Shown here piece by piece: positions 23,601 to 34,370 of a stretch of 64,000 nt of DNA. This DNA comes from Lepidodermella squamata (taxonomy: Eukaryota > Gastrotricha), in contig JBLDXI010000010.1 of assembly GCA_047495785.1 (NCBI GenBank), positions 868,001-932,000 on the forward strand. Reading direction: 5' to 3'. Within the stretch, counting starts at the first letter, position 1. Each line of letters starts with the position of its first letter. Below the pieces are notes generated by a model. That model saw nothing but the letters and a program-made list of their open reading frames with translations, did no database searches and had not been told where the DNA came from. A program made the position numbers and the translations under genes.

Positions 23601-25917
23601 GATGAATCTGTTGCCCGTTGCCTGGTCCGTCCGTGATCTTCCGTCACGCGTGACGCTGTAGGAGCTACTTTGATTTGCTCGATCGGCGCGGCTCAGAGCC
23701 AAATTCCCCAGTAGGCTAGGAGGGCTGCCATTGACCTTTTACGCGGACCACCCAGGTGGGACCCTGAGTGGCAGTATGGGCTTTATCCGAAAATTTGAAA
23801 ATTTGAAACTCATCAGCTCATCAGCTTCAAGAAAAAGTATAGCTAACTGAGACGTGGCAATCTCTATCGTCGCAGTCAATGTTTGAAGGTTAGGCGTTGC
23901 GCAATGGTGGTCACAGTCAGTTTTCACCTTTTGAAACAGCGTGCGAAGTAGGATCCGGGAGCTGAGGTATTTTCTACTTATTTTCTAGAACCCAGACGAA
24001 GAAACCAAAGGGTCCCCGCCGTGGTTTTATCAGCCTTCCTCTAGTCGGAGTCTCGGAGCACTCCTGTACTTCGCACCCTGTATTGAAATGCAGAGGATCA
24101 GCAAGGACTAAAATAGTGCTGTTTGCCCATGACTAAGGTAGTAGACTAATGCGTACCCCTGAAAGAGGCCCTCCCAACGTAACTTAAATTTCAACATCCT
24201 GCCTTATTTGCATATGCGCACATTTTTTACGGCCTAGCAAACTTTTGCAAACTTTTGACTTTTGACCTTTGACATACAAGTGATGCCTGCCCTGCTTGCG
24301 ATTAGCGGCAGACATTAAAACAAAATATGTAGTCTAAGGGTGAAAAAGCAAATTGTTATGGTTGATTGATCTTGCTCGGGGATAGGGGATAGGGAATAGC
24401 ATGGGAATAGCATGGGGCATGGGAATAGCGCCCAGGTCGATTGGCTTATCCTCGAAGTAACGCTTTCCAGCGGCCTCCCTAGTGTGGCATGTTGGCATTC
24501 CTATCATAGAATTAGGTGGTGGCTATGGATATTTAGTGTTGGAGTTGCTTATTTAGTCTTAAATGGGATTAGTGGCAACGACTTTCAAATTTAGTGCTGG
24601 AGCTCTAAATTTAGTGCTGGAGTCTTTATTTAGGTAGGTGCAGTTGGCACACCCTTGTAGAAAATATAACTGATTTTTTTTTCTAATATTCCTACCGTGA
24701 GAAAATTCCATCTTCTACCTGCGATTTAACTGAAGGAATAAAAAATTTACCAGAGAAAACCCGGAAAACCCCAATGGTAACTGGTTCGGTTATTTTCGGT
24801 ATTTCACCCGGTTGGGCCTAATTTCTCTGGATTAGCCGGATTGATTACTATTTTCGTGATTTCTTTTAATTTTTTTCTGCAAATTTTCATCTCTCATTTT
24901 AGAGTAACTGAACTATTTTCCGTGAATTTTCTTTGCTTGGGTTACTTATATAATTATGGGACACGCTGTATTTATAACAAGGGAACAACTAACTGTTTGA
25001 ATATCGAATGGGAACGTCAGAAGTTTAAGATCACACCAGGTTTTAGCCGTCCCTAAATTATTGGAAAAATTTCGAAAATATTGAGAAAAAATCGTCGTAT
25101 TCTTTACCTGTTGGGACAAAATTGAATACACCTTTATGAGTCACCCTGATGACGAATTGCTTGTCCTTACTGATGGAATACATGTGATCGGCTGAATTTG
25201 TCATCGCTATATCAGGCAGCCATACTCGCTCTGAATCTGCAAAACGGTAACCATGAGACAAAAATTCTAAAAGAAATTATTTTAGAAGGGGCTTACTTTT
25301 TGCGGAAACAAATTTTCTATTAATATTCCACCCCAATTGATTTTATATAATTTTGAGGAATTCAGTGGTTTATATAAAAACACAAAGTTATACATTTTTA
25401 ATCATTTTCTTACAGTTCCGCAAAATGCAATTTTTTCCCGCAAATTCAAATCTGATTTTCGGAGAATTTGCCATTTTTACTGAATTTTTTCCTGTTTTAA
25501 TTCGAAAAAAATGCATTTCGATTCGGTATCAGACGATGTTAAAGCTTTCTAATTTTACCAAACGTTAATTCAGAGACGTTGTTGTAGAGAGCTGGGTCCC
25601 AAGTTGCTCTCGGGTCGAGCCATTCCATGAAAAGTGCTACAACGCTTTCGAAAATGCCCTCTCGCTCCACAGTCGTTTTCACTTTGAGCAACAAAATATC
25701 CAGCGTCACAATAACAGGCTTACTGGGTAATCTATTAAATTCAAAATTTATTAAAAAATTACGATGGAATTGGGTCAAATTACATTTCTTTGTTGTATTT
25801 CGCGAAAATACTGTCCATCAACTGCGCCATTCGATCGGTATCTTCCCCGCAGGCCACAGGTCTCATTATCGCCCAGGAAATTATCCAAAGATATCCAAGA
25901 AATTCTGTAGCCACCAT
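20606..25917 (-). CDS. Nicotinic-like Cys-loop receptor subunit C
   Basis: Start ATG at 25915-25917 with a hydrophobic leader, then MAQLMDSIFAKYNKEM as in subunit B. Exons: KVKTTVEREGIFES (about 25735-25580), VWLPDIAMTNSADH (about 25240-25110), the Cys-loop exon with TWCDLKLLTFPFDIQT (about 25055-24980), CSIEFESW (about 22930-22810), M1 (about 22590-22500), M2, M3 (about 22215-22085) and M4, ending at 20606 after LLPVLLFLPLTIFDDTCPN. The gene is about twice as long as its two paralogues because the introns grew; the largest, about 22930-24980, holds a 1.6 kb transposon. The insertion is intronic and the splice frames look intact. Confidence 0.75.
21450..21895. repeat. Degraded relative of the 1.6 kb intronic transposon
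   Basis: The left end shares GGGTGTG and the motif CCAGCACTAA with the element at 23031-24654. The right end has the same motif in inverted orientation (TTTAGTGCTG). It lies within an intron of Cys-loop subunit C. Ends are blurred and no clean target duplication is seen. Confidence 0.45.
23022..24663. mobile_element. Non-autonomous DNA transposon, 1,624 bp, with 9-bp target duplication
   Basis: The element runs from 23031 to 24654. Its ends are imperfect inverted repeats beginning GGGT, with matching TGCACC and CCTAAA blocks, followed by copies of CTCCAGCACTAAATTT. The 9-bp sequence TTGTAGAAA is present directly outside both ends (23022-23030 and 24655-24663). A 9-bp duplication is typical of Mutator-like elements, but no transposase is encoded, so the family is uncertain. 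It sits in the large intron of Cys-loop subunit C. Confidence 0.65.
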
Positions 25918-26989
25918 CTAAAAATTTTGCGAAAAATATTTAAAAATTTACACTAGGAAAATGATATAATTTTGTTTTGCGAGATGACAACATTTTATCA
26001 AGCCTTGCTAATTTATTCGCCGAGTGTATGATACGTAAGTATAGCTGGGTGGTATGATGGTGCATCTTGTAATACACACGCGGCGCGCTAAGTATCGCCG
26101 AGGGCCCGAGGCGTTAATGAGGCGTTGTTTGCTCGCACAGGTGTGCGCGTTTTACGCTTTTAAGGCGGCGGACGGAAAGTGACTAGGCTGAAAAAAAATT
26201 GCTGAAGCAACAACGTTGGAAAAAAACGGCGCCACTCGCGTTGTTTACGCAAGGCGAGGAGGAATATTATTACTCGAGCCAATAACGCGGTTTGGTAGTC
26301 AATAATACTTATACTCGCGCGTGTTGTAGTCTCTCGACCTAATAGGCGTTATTAATAACAATAATTATGTACTTCTGAACAATTTTTCATTTGAACTAGA
26401 CTTGCGCTAGAATGATAATCTCCCTATGGCAAAATTACGAATATTTTTGGGCTGTTTCCTGAACTAAATTGAAAAATTCTACAATATTGGACAATTCGGG
26501 CAAAAATCTAGGGCATAGGTATTTTTTGTGATTAGTAATTCGGAAGCCGATCAGCACTAGTCATAAAAGTGTTGAGTACCATGAGCTTCTATATCAGGCA
26601 TCGAGGCATAAAATAAAAAGCTACCGTTGCATGATTTATGGCTGGCTGCCTAAGATACCTGAAATACCTTGATGCGCTTTACCATCCCGGCTGCACCGGA
26701 AGTTCGGTTCTTTTCTAGGCGTTGGGCGAGTCATATTTTCTGATTTTAAATTTCAAATTTTAACCTTTGGATGATTCCTGATTTACCTGATTTTATGAGA
26801 TTTTTTTTAAATTGTAACCTGCTTTGTTTTATGAAATTCATTACGTGTTCGGCCAACCTGGGACAATTTTAGTCGTTAATTAAAAAAATGTCGAATCTGG
26901 GCTTAATTCGTGTTTATTCGTCGAGGGCAATTTCAAGTTGTATTTTTCTCAATTAAACGCAGGCAACAAAATGAGATGAAAAGTTCATG
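25918..26989. other. Intergenic, probable promoter of Cys-loop subunit C
   Basis: A CG-rich block at about 26030-26340 (runs such as CACACGCGGCGCGC) stands out from AT-rich DNA just upstream of the subunit C start. No exon was recognised. Confidence 0.4.
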
Positions 26990-28857
26990 CTAATACACGA
27001 TTTCAGCAGGATTATTTTCGCGAAACAGCGCCTTCACGTTGTCATAAGTTGCATTTGTCCGCGGCAATAGAACAGGGTCAAGCTTATCGAGGCCGATCAG
27101 GTGCGCTACGACAGCGTACACGTCTTTATTGGTCATATTGCGCGTTAATTCCGTCGCGTTAAATGCGCGCTTAAAGGCCGGCCCGCGGGCAATAAAAATC
27201 GGCTTCATTCGATAATCGGCCGGGTCAGTGCCGTGATTGGCCGTATAATGCGTCGCTGCTCGAGAAAATTCACGCTGAAAATTTGAAAAAAAAATTAAAA
27301 AAATTAATTGAAGACGAAAAAATTATTAAAAGAATTTTATTTTGAAAAATTGAAATTTCAAAATTTTTTAAAAATTTGAGAAACCTTGAACTTCGAAATT
27401 TCAACATTCAAAATTGTACATTTAATTTTCAAATTTTTTCTTTCGATTTTTAAAAAATTTCAGAAAATTGAAACAAATTGTTGCCTCTAGTTTCCTGATC
27501 ATACCTGAGCAATATAAACACCAGGGGTTCCAACAATCATCAATGGCGGGATTCGATCGCTATTTTCGTAGTTGAACCGATCCGGCATATCGCCCTTGAG
27601 ATGAACCGTGAATTTCCCAGCGAATTCCGGCCTCAAACTAGCAGTATGAATCCGCTCATACGCCTCTTGCAGCTTACCCGGCCGCGGCCAAGCGTGAAAA
27701 TTCGCGCCATACCTTGTCACGCGTTCAAACCAGTTACTTAAATTATTATCATCCAACAGATCTTCAACGAAAAATTCGTCGTGAATATCCCACATGCCGT
27801 GGTCGGAAACTAGGACGAGGTTCAGGTTGCTTTCGTCAAAGCCATTTCGCTCGAGGGTCATCAGTAGGTAGCTCAGGTAGAGGTCGGCCTTAGTCAGGGT
27901 GGTATCCATTTGAGGCCCGTGGCAACCGTGGTCGTGGCCGGTATCATCGGGTTCGAAACTGTACAAGAAAGCGAGTTCGATGCCTTCATTTTTCAACCAA
28001 TTGACAGTTTCATCCACTCTATCTTCAAATTTTACCTGAATGGAAAAATAGGTACAAAATTCAAAAATTTATTGAAAAATTTATGGAAAATTTATTGAAA
28101 AAATATCAAAAATTATTTTAAAAATTTTTCAAAAAATTGAAAACAACAAACTTTTATTTGAAATTTGAAATTTGAAAATTACTTCTCAAAATTTTCAATT
28201 TTTTGAATTTCAAAAATTTCGAAATCATTTTCAAATTTTCAATTTTATTTGAAATTTCAAGCTTTAAAAATATTTTAATTTGAAATTTGAATTATTAATA
28301 TTATTTGCGTACTTTTGAGGTGAAATCACTTCGATGTCGGGTTGCTCCGAAGCCACGAACGAGACTTCCAGGCCACATTGATGTTGAAGTTTTGGCGACA
28401 CCCAGCCGATGGGCCGTCACCCAGATGGGTTCACCTCGCCAAAATTCAGGATCCAACATGTCAGTCCTATTGACCTTGCCATAGATTTTCGACGAGAAAA
28501 TCGCATTCATGTCAGGGTCGTAGAAAATGTTCGAAACAATGCCATGGGTTTCGGGGTAGAGACCGGTTACGAGCGAAAAATGGTTCGGAAATGTTTCACC
28601 TGTAAAAAATATTTAAAAAATTCCAATACTAAAGAAATTAAGTTGGCTTCATTACTTGGATAGACACTTTGAACAGATTCGGTGAAAACGCCCTCGTCGC
28701 GAATTTTCTTGAACCATGGCAGGAAAAATCGGCCTGATTTCAGGTAATGCAAAGCAAAGCCATCGAATGACACAACTAGAACCTTGTGCTTTAGCTTAGC
28801 CGAGGCTAAGACAATAGCCAAGCCGATGAACACGCTTAAATTTAGCCAGAATCTCAT
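26990..28857 (-). CDS. Ectonucleotide pyrophosphatase/phosphodiesterase (ENPP family)
   Basis: Four exons (28857-28656, 28599-28313, 28035-27505, 27274-26990) join in frame to 434 aa. A signal peptide ([14 protein letters not shown]) is followed by the alkaline-phosphatase-superfamily core: metal-binding VSFDGF, the catalytic threonine in [27 protein letters not shown], and a C-terminal histidine motif (ANHGTDP). In this family the enzyme hydrolyses phosphodiester or pyrophosphate bonds of nucleotides or lipids using two zinc ions and a threonine nucleophile. No somatomedin-B or nuclease-like domain is present, so it is the short ENPP4/5/6/7-like form; no clear C-terminal anchor is seen. Introns 2 and 3 are unusually long and AT-rich. 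Confidence 0.88.
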
Positions 28858-29282
28858 TTTTGAAGCATTGGTCGTATGATTTAGTTGCGATTCCGTTCTA
28901 CAGCCATAGACATTTTTCGCGCGTTTTCAGCGCCACTTAATCTGTTGCAACCTGATGTGACAGAATAAGCTCAACCTGTTTCACCTTGCGCCATTTTGAC
29001 TCGGAAATCGAGGTGTTGACATAATATGTTTCTGAGGTTGAATTCAAAGTCGAAGTCTTCCAAGTTCAAAGTTCGTTCATTGTCGGTTTTATTGCTGCAA
29101 AATTACTAAAAAAATCCCAAAAAATTCGTTTGAAAGGTGCTTTACGTGATGCAATTCGAGCTCAAACCACTATGACTATGAGAATAAGGACTATAAATGA
29201 GACTGTCAAAAAATGATATTCGAATCACAATGAAAATTAGAATAAAGTGAGGAACTTCGAAGCATTTTTATAGAATCGCTTT
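28858..29282. other. Intergenic, promoter of ENPP gene and 3' flank of receptor B
   Basis: No ORF with a recognisable domain. Both neighbours are on the minus strand, so the left part should hold the ENPP promoter. Confidence 0.35.
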
Positions 29283-31592
29283 TCAAACTTCGCGTGCAGA
29301 TTTTGGGCTTGCGTACTTTGATCTGTAAAATCGAAGTGTAGTGATTATACGACGATTCAACTTTCGCCATGAAGTAAGCTGGTAAAGATGTACCGCGGAG
29401 CTTGCTACAGAGAGCACCAAAGCAGATATAGAAATCGCAATTTGTTGCGTTATAACTTCCTTAGCCAGGATTACCGCTATGAGAATTCCAGCTGGAAGAA
29501 GAGTCGCAATTGCAGCAATTCCAGCGCAATTCAAATTGAACTCATGCCGATACCGCGATGAAATTCCATTCTTCCGAGTTTGAAATGCAGAGACGGCAGC
29601 GATGAGGAGCAAAACCTCTAAATCAGCCGCTACAGAGCCGAGGATAGCCCAGCAATCTGCACTTCCTTCACATTTGACAACTACCTTTTCGATAACTACA
29701 TCAGCCGCCTCGTCGTAGGTCGGTGAGTTTGACTCGGCGACATAGCATATTGTTTTCCGATTCGCCACCCATGCGATGAGTAAAAATATATTCAAAAGGA
29801 AGTAGGCAAGTGCGTTCTTCATCGTCCTTGATTCTGAGTATTCGAGTGAGGAGGCTGCAGTCAACCTGATTCCAGCAGACATTTGCCGTCTGACAGTTTG
29901 CAAGCTGGAGTTTCGAGCAACCCAGACGGAAGCTTTCACTCGGGCTTTAGCGCCCATAATGCGGAAGGATGGTATGCTTGCAATCAAAGTTACTCCAACC
30001 GCCATCAGGACGTATGCTGCGTCCTCGAGAGCTGCGCTCCTCTCATCGCGTTGGATCGCGAAAAGTATGCAGGATACACTGAGGAAAGCAGACCCTAACA
30101 AGCCGGAAACTTTGCAAAACTTCAGATGCGTGGTTTGAGTTGCAATGCGACAAATTGCAAACGTCTGAATCGCAATAATTAAACCAGCTAGAATCCATAT
30201 CGACAGGGACGTTGCGAATGAGATGTTAAGAAGGATTCTCGAAGTAAGAGGTTGGTCGTAGGGAGCTACCCCTCTTATCCACTGAATCGGGGCTCTAATC
30301 TCCGTGATGAAGCCCTGAATCTCATAATCTGTTGCATTCCGAAATTTCCTATAGTGGATCGCGTCGTGAAATCCTAATTCGAGGTTCCATTGTGACAAAG
30401 CAACGATATCTCCCAATAATTGGCCGTCTTTACTATAGGACATCTGACCAACTCTCAGCCCAGTGACGTTAGTCTCTAAGACTGCCTCCCTCGCGACTTG
30501 ACTCACAATTCGCGGTTGGCTCTGGTAGTCAAGAAGGCTCAAATTGTACCTAGCCTTAAGGATGCGATCTGTCCCATCCAATGCAAAAATAGTTGCTAGT
30601 AGTCCATCTCTGTGAAGATAGGAAAACGTCGATTCGTCGCGTTTAACTCCGATTGATTTGGTTAGATACGCCTGGAACTCGGCTGCTGTATCGCCGAGAC
30701 TGGTTATTCTCGACCAATTTTCAGGGATTGCAGCATTTCCTATAAAGTAGGTTTGCCGATACTGCTCATAAAATACTTCTTTAGGGCAACCTGGTGGCGC
30801 AATCAATGTGAAGGATGAGAAGAAAGCTATGAAAACGTATCGAGGCCCCGTTATACCCTGCCGGTAAGCCTCACAGAGAAGCAACGGGACTATAGCCTGA
30901 ATTCCACTGATCGAGAGAAAAATTATTCGCTGCTTAGAATCTTTGACTCTAAGAACAGTTTCATACGTAACCTCCGAGATTAAGTCGAAATGAGGTACTT
31001 TGAACCCGTTTGAAACAGCCTTGTCATGAAGAAAGAACGCAGTTGCAAAATCAACAGCTACAGCTGGAGTTGCGAGAAGAGCAAACGACTTCCATTTTCC
31101 AATATTAGCCATGAAGTTCAAAGCAGCCGTTGCAACGTCTTGATACGTTGCAAAGGTGAGAAAAAGGTTCACGTAGATCTTTCGATCGCTCAGAAACGGA
31201 GCAGCGCAGAATGCTGAAATTGAGACAGTGTCTAAATGAGGCAAAACCCGGTTGATTGCTTTGCAGCCAGCTGAGAACGTAAGACCTGAAGTGATAGGCA
31301 ACTGATAGCCGGGTTCGCGTCTATGTTGGATGTGACTTTGTACGGCTTGGAAGCCTACTAATTCTTCCTTCCGATCTAGCTCGATGAAGTATTCGGGCAA
31401 AATATCTTGCCGTGCGTTGATTCGCTCCACGGCGTAATCAAGACCTACGTTTATTGCCTGGGCTTGCTTAGGGTCTATTCCGAACATCGGGGTTAAATGC
31501 AGCAGCTTTATCCGATGGGTTTTATTCCGCATTTCGCCATTTATCGAATTGAACAACAGAAAAGCCGCTAATTCAAGTATGATAATGTACAT
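29283..31592 (-). CDS. Class C GPCR-like receptor B
   Basis: Single-exon 769-aa protein. A signal peptide (MYIIILELAAFLLFNSING) precedes an ANF-receptor-type ligand-binding domain (about residues 25-420: IKLLHLTPMFG, SGLTFSAGCKAI, FMANIGKWKSFALL). About seven hydrophobic helices follow (about residues 460-745), and a short basic tail ends the protein. No cysteine-rich linker. Receptor C at 35459-37699 is nearly identical and one 257-bp stretch is perfectly identical. It probably senses a small extracellular ligand; ligand and G-protein coupling are unknown. A TATA-like sequence sits only about 15-25 bp before the annotated ATG, so the leader must be very short or a later ATG is used. Confidence 0.8.
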   Translation of the reverse strand: MYIIILELAAFLLFNSINGEMRNKTHRIKLLHLTPMFGIDPKQAQAINVGLDYAVERINARQDILPEYFIELDRKEELVGFQAVQSHIQHRREPGYQLPITSGLTFSAGCKAINRVLPHLDTVSISAFCAAPFLSDRKIYVNLFLTFATYQDVATAALNFMANIGKWKSFALLATPAVAVDFATAFFLHDKAVSNGFKVPHFDLISEVTYETVLRVKDSKQRIIFLSISGIQAIVPLLLCEAYRQGITGPRYVFIAFFSSFTLIAPPGCPKEVFYEQYRQTYFIGNAAIPENWSRITSLGDTAAEFQAYLTKSIGVKRDESTFSYLHRDGLLATIFALDGTDRILKARYNLSLLDYQSQPRIVSQVAREAVLETNVTGLRVGQMSYSKDGQLLGDIVALSQWNLELGFHDAIHYRKFRNATDYEIQGFITEIRAPIQWIRGVAPYDQPLTSRILLNISFATSLSIWILAGLIIAIQTFAICRIATQTTHLKFCKVSGLLGSAFLSVSCILFAIQRDERSAALEDAAYVLMAVGVTLIASIPSFRIMGAKARVKASVWVARNSSLQTVRRQMSAGIRLTAASSLEYSESRTMKNALAYFLLNIFLLIAWVANRKTICYVAESNSPTYDEAADVVIEKVVVKCEGSADCWAILGSVAADLEVLLLIAAVSAFQTRKNGISSRYRHEFNLNCAGIAAIATLLPAGILIAVILAKEVITQQIAISISALVLSVASSAVHLYQLTSWRKLNRRIITTLRFYRSKYASPKSAREV

Positions 31593-31850
31593 CCTCGCGC
31601 TATATAACTTTCACGAATGCTCGTATCGAATCTGTCAAAATGTGTCTTTTTTATTGCAGAGGCATGAATGACGTTGTGTTAATACTCCCTTATCCGGAAA
31701 TTATGAAGCCGATTAGTAGGAGATGTGTTAGTGTAAGGGGTTGTGTGACAACGTCCACTTCCTTGAAGACGTCCCGGCAATTGTATTAGAACATGTTAGA
31801 CGTTAGTGCTGAAATGCTTTTCTTGCATTTAATCAGGTATTAGTGACATC
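31593..31850 (-). promoter_or_regulatory. Upstream region of receptor B, conserved with receptor C
   Basis: This stretch matches the upstream region of receptor C (37700-37970) in blocks, for example TATCCGGAAATTAT and a TGTGTTAGTGT/TGTGTGAGTGT block. The duplication that made the pair therefore included the promoter. Confidence 0.5.
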
Positions 31851-31858
31851 TTATCATT

Positions 31859-32432
31859 TTACAATCGGCCGTTAAAAGGTGAAACCGGGGTTTGGCGAAA
31901 GTTTTGACGCCACGAGATTTTGATGCCGTTTCTAAGATCATTGAACGAGGAGTCGAATGAAGTCAAAAAGAGTTTGACAGTCATCAGGGTTGCTGAGAAA
32001 ATGAGCTTCAACAATTTAGTTTTTTGCATCAAACAATATTTGTCGCGCAATAAATTCTGCTGATGCGCTGTCGACATTCATCTGGGTAATCTGAGGAAAG
32101 GATGACAATTTAGTTGTTGCTTCTCGGAATTTGCAGCAAATTGAACAATGAGCCGCGGCGTCGGCAGTAGACCGGGTCAAGTTTATCCACATAGAATATA
32201 TCAAAGGGTATAAGGCCTTGCATAGAAATAGTTCATCCGTTTTTGCTTTCTCATAACAGATAACCGTATTTCAGGGACTTTAAGAGAAAATGGCTGCAAA
32301 GAATATCTAAGTACGTTGAGAAAAGCTGAAGCTTTTGTCGCAAAGCAAGATATTGAAATCGCAAATGAGATCGACTCACTTGTGAATATGGCGATTGGTG
32401 AAATAGCATTGTCCTTACAGCTGATGCCTTAA
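31859..32432. other. Possible small spliced gene, unrecognised
   Basis: On the plus strand, an open segment at 32275-32432 follows a good acceptor (GTATTTCAG) and encodes a helical, acidic/basic peptide ending before a TAA, but no upstream exon was found. On the minus strand, two overlapping frames at 31859-32077 and 32016-32204 are also open. No family is recognised; this could be non-coding. Confidence 0.2.
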
Positions 32433-32779
32433 AGCAGCGAGCGTACCTTAAAGCTCAGCACAAATGTAAACCAATGTTCGCGAAGTTGGAAGTTTCTGAC
32501 GAAAGAAGACTTTTTCTTCACCTTGAATTGTCATTTAAATCATTTTGTCACTCCGCACTCCATTGGTCGGTACGGTTGTGTGCTGGAATTTCCAGCACGT
32601 TCCGCACTATTCAATTAAGTGGCGAATTCAAGCCAGCACTTAACACATATTTTCTCCGCTGCATTTACAGGTTATATAGCGCTAATAAAAAAGAATACGT
32701 TCTCTTTACAGATATCCTCTTTCATTTCATGACTTTTCTATTTTTGCAATTTTGTTACTGATCAATAGGAACGAAGTTA

Positions 32780-34300
32780 ATGAGTGACAGGGCTAAAAAG
32801 AAGGAAGTGGAGCATAGAGTCACAGCATCTGCAAGCAGTTGTCAGACAAAATCCGAAGGACCTGGCAAGAAGGTTTGGCGATGTAGGTTCTGCAAGCGAA
32901 CCTATTCTAGCGCCCAGAGCCTGTTCAGCCACATCCAGCAATGGCATCCTGATCAGTGTCGATATCCGTGTAAAAGCTGTTCGCGGAAATTTTTCTCTAA
33001 AAAAGCCTTGAAAAGGCATGTCTTCGTAGTTCACGGCACAGCGGAAACAAGCAAATCTCTCCACTGTGTCCCATGTGATCTTCTCTTTGAGTCGGAAAAA
33101 GACTTCAGCAACCACGCAGAAGAGAAACATTCCACCAATTTAGATGTGACCTGCTCGTTTTGCCTGGCCGAGCTTAAATCGCCTCGCGGAAAGCATTGCC
33201 ACGAGGCGGCATGTGCATTTCGAAGAAAACCATCGAAGTTGCAGTGCCCACATTGCCCAGGCTCCTATCGCCATTACGGCAGCCTTAAATCTCACATCAG
33301 ACTCTCACACCCGGAATCAAGCGAGGTCCAAAAGTGCGACAAAGTTTGTACCACATGTGGGGTTTATTTTCGAGTGGAAGCCTCATTTAAGGCTCACGAA
33401 TGCCTGCCTAAAGCCACTACGCCTTATTTCTGCTCGGAATGCGAGACATATTTCGTGAAAAGAGACATCATGATTCGGCACTATCGAAGAAAGCACATCG
33501 ATGCATTGAAATTTCAGTGCAAACCTTGCGGCTTGAAATTTCTCTCTCTTGAAGATTTGCGTTCTCATGAGCATCGGTCGTGTCGTATACTTATGCCCGA
33601 CCGTAATAAGGGACCTTTTCCATGTTCAGCATGCGATTTTGTTTGCATCAGTCGAGAAAGTCGATTCAAGCACTTTGATAATCGACATCGAGACCTTTGC
33701 ACATTTGTCTGCAAAATATGTGGCAAGGCGAAGCCTACGCAGATATCTTTAAATCTGCATATCACGATGCACAAGCAAGATGCTAGGCTCAAATTGGCTC
33801 ATTTTCTTCGGGCGAAACGTGCGCTGGAATCCCCTCAATCTGTGCCGTCCTACTCTTGCAGCGAATGTGAAGCGGAGTTCTTCCAAAAGGGCGGACTAAT
33901 GAAGCACCTCCGGCAGCTGCATACTGACGCCCTCTTATTCGAATGTGCTGACTGCAGAATGAGGTTTCTAACGTCCGAAGATTTGATCCTGCATGACCAG
34001 CATCATTGCAAGGAGAAGGATCGCGTCAACGGGCCGTTTACGTGCACAGCCTGTGATTTCGTCGCCGTAAACCAGGCCAGCCGCTTGAGACATTTCGAGA
34101 GAAAGCACAACGAATTATGTGAGTACATATGCGAAATTTGCAATCGGCGTAAGCAGACGCCTCGGGCTCTGACCTCCCACAAAACTGTGTCTCACTCTGT
34201 CAAGAGGGATATCATAATTTCGAGCATGAGGCGTGGTTACGACGCTTTGAAACGAGCCTCAAGACTTGTTAAAGCTGAAAATGATGGCGATTGTTCCTAA
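32780..34300 (+). CDS. C2H2 zinc-finger protein
   Basis: Single-exon 506-aa protein with about 11-12 C2H2-type fingers (C-x2-C ... H-x3-5-H) from residue 34 to about 475; several are degenerate, some with a C2HC pattern. It is probably a nuclear DNA- or RNA-binding regulator. Linkers are irregular, not the TGEKP type of KRAB proteins. The C-terminal half contains an internal duplication: the block at about residues 217-330 (CSECETYF..., CSACDFVCISRESRFKHF) is repeated at about residues 355-465 (CSECEAEF..., CTACDFVAVNQASRLRHF). It lies between receptors B and C, on the opposite strand. An upstream non-coding exon is possible. Confidence 0.8.
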   Translation: MSDRAKKKEVEHRVTASASSCQTKSEGPGKKVWRCRFCKRTYSSAQSLFSHIQQWHPDQCRYPCKSCSRKFFSKKALKRHVFVVHGTAETSKSLHCVPCDLLFESEKDFSNHAEEKHSTNLDVTCSFCLAELKSPRGKHCHEAACAFRRKPSKLQCPHCPGSYRHYGSLKSHIRLSHPESSEVQKCDKVCTTCGVYFRVEASFKAHECLPKATTPYFCSECETYFVKRDIMIRHYRRKHIDALKFQCKPCGLKFLSLEDLRSHEHRSCRILMPDRNKGPFPCSACDFVCISRESRFKHFDNRHRDLCTFVCKICGKAKPTQISLNLHITMHKQDARLKLAHFLRAKRALESPQSVPSYSCSECEAEFFQKGGLMKHLRQLHTDALLFECADCRMRFLTSEDLILHDQHHCKEKDRVNGPFTCTACDFVAVNQASRLRHFERKHNELCEYICEICNRRKQTPRALTSHKTVSHSVKRDIIISSMRRGYDALKRASRLVKAENDGDCS

Positions 34301-34364
34301 ATGTTACTTTCCACTCCTTGTAAGAACTAATTGTCAATGAATCTTGCATTATCATGTTTTTCGA

Positions 34365-34370
34365 AATAAA
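34365..34370 (+). terminator. Polyadenylation signal AATAAA of zinc-finger gene
   Basis: AATAAA lies 64 bp after the stop codon at 34298-34300. Confidence 0.5.

Noticed and set aside
29883-30098. Plus-strand ORF inside receptor B
   Set aside because: Antisense shadow of the conserved membrane domain; the same shadow appears in receptor C.
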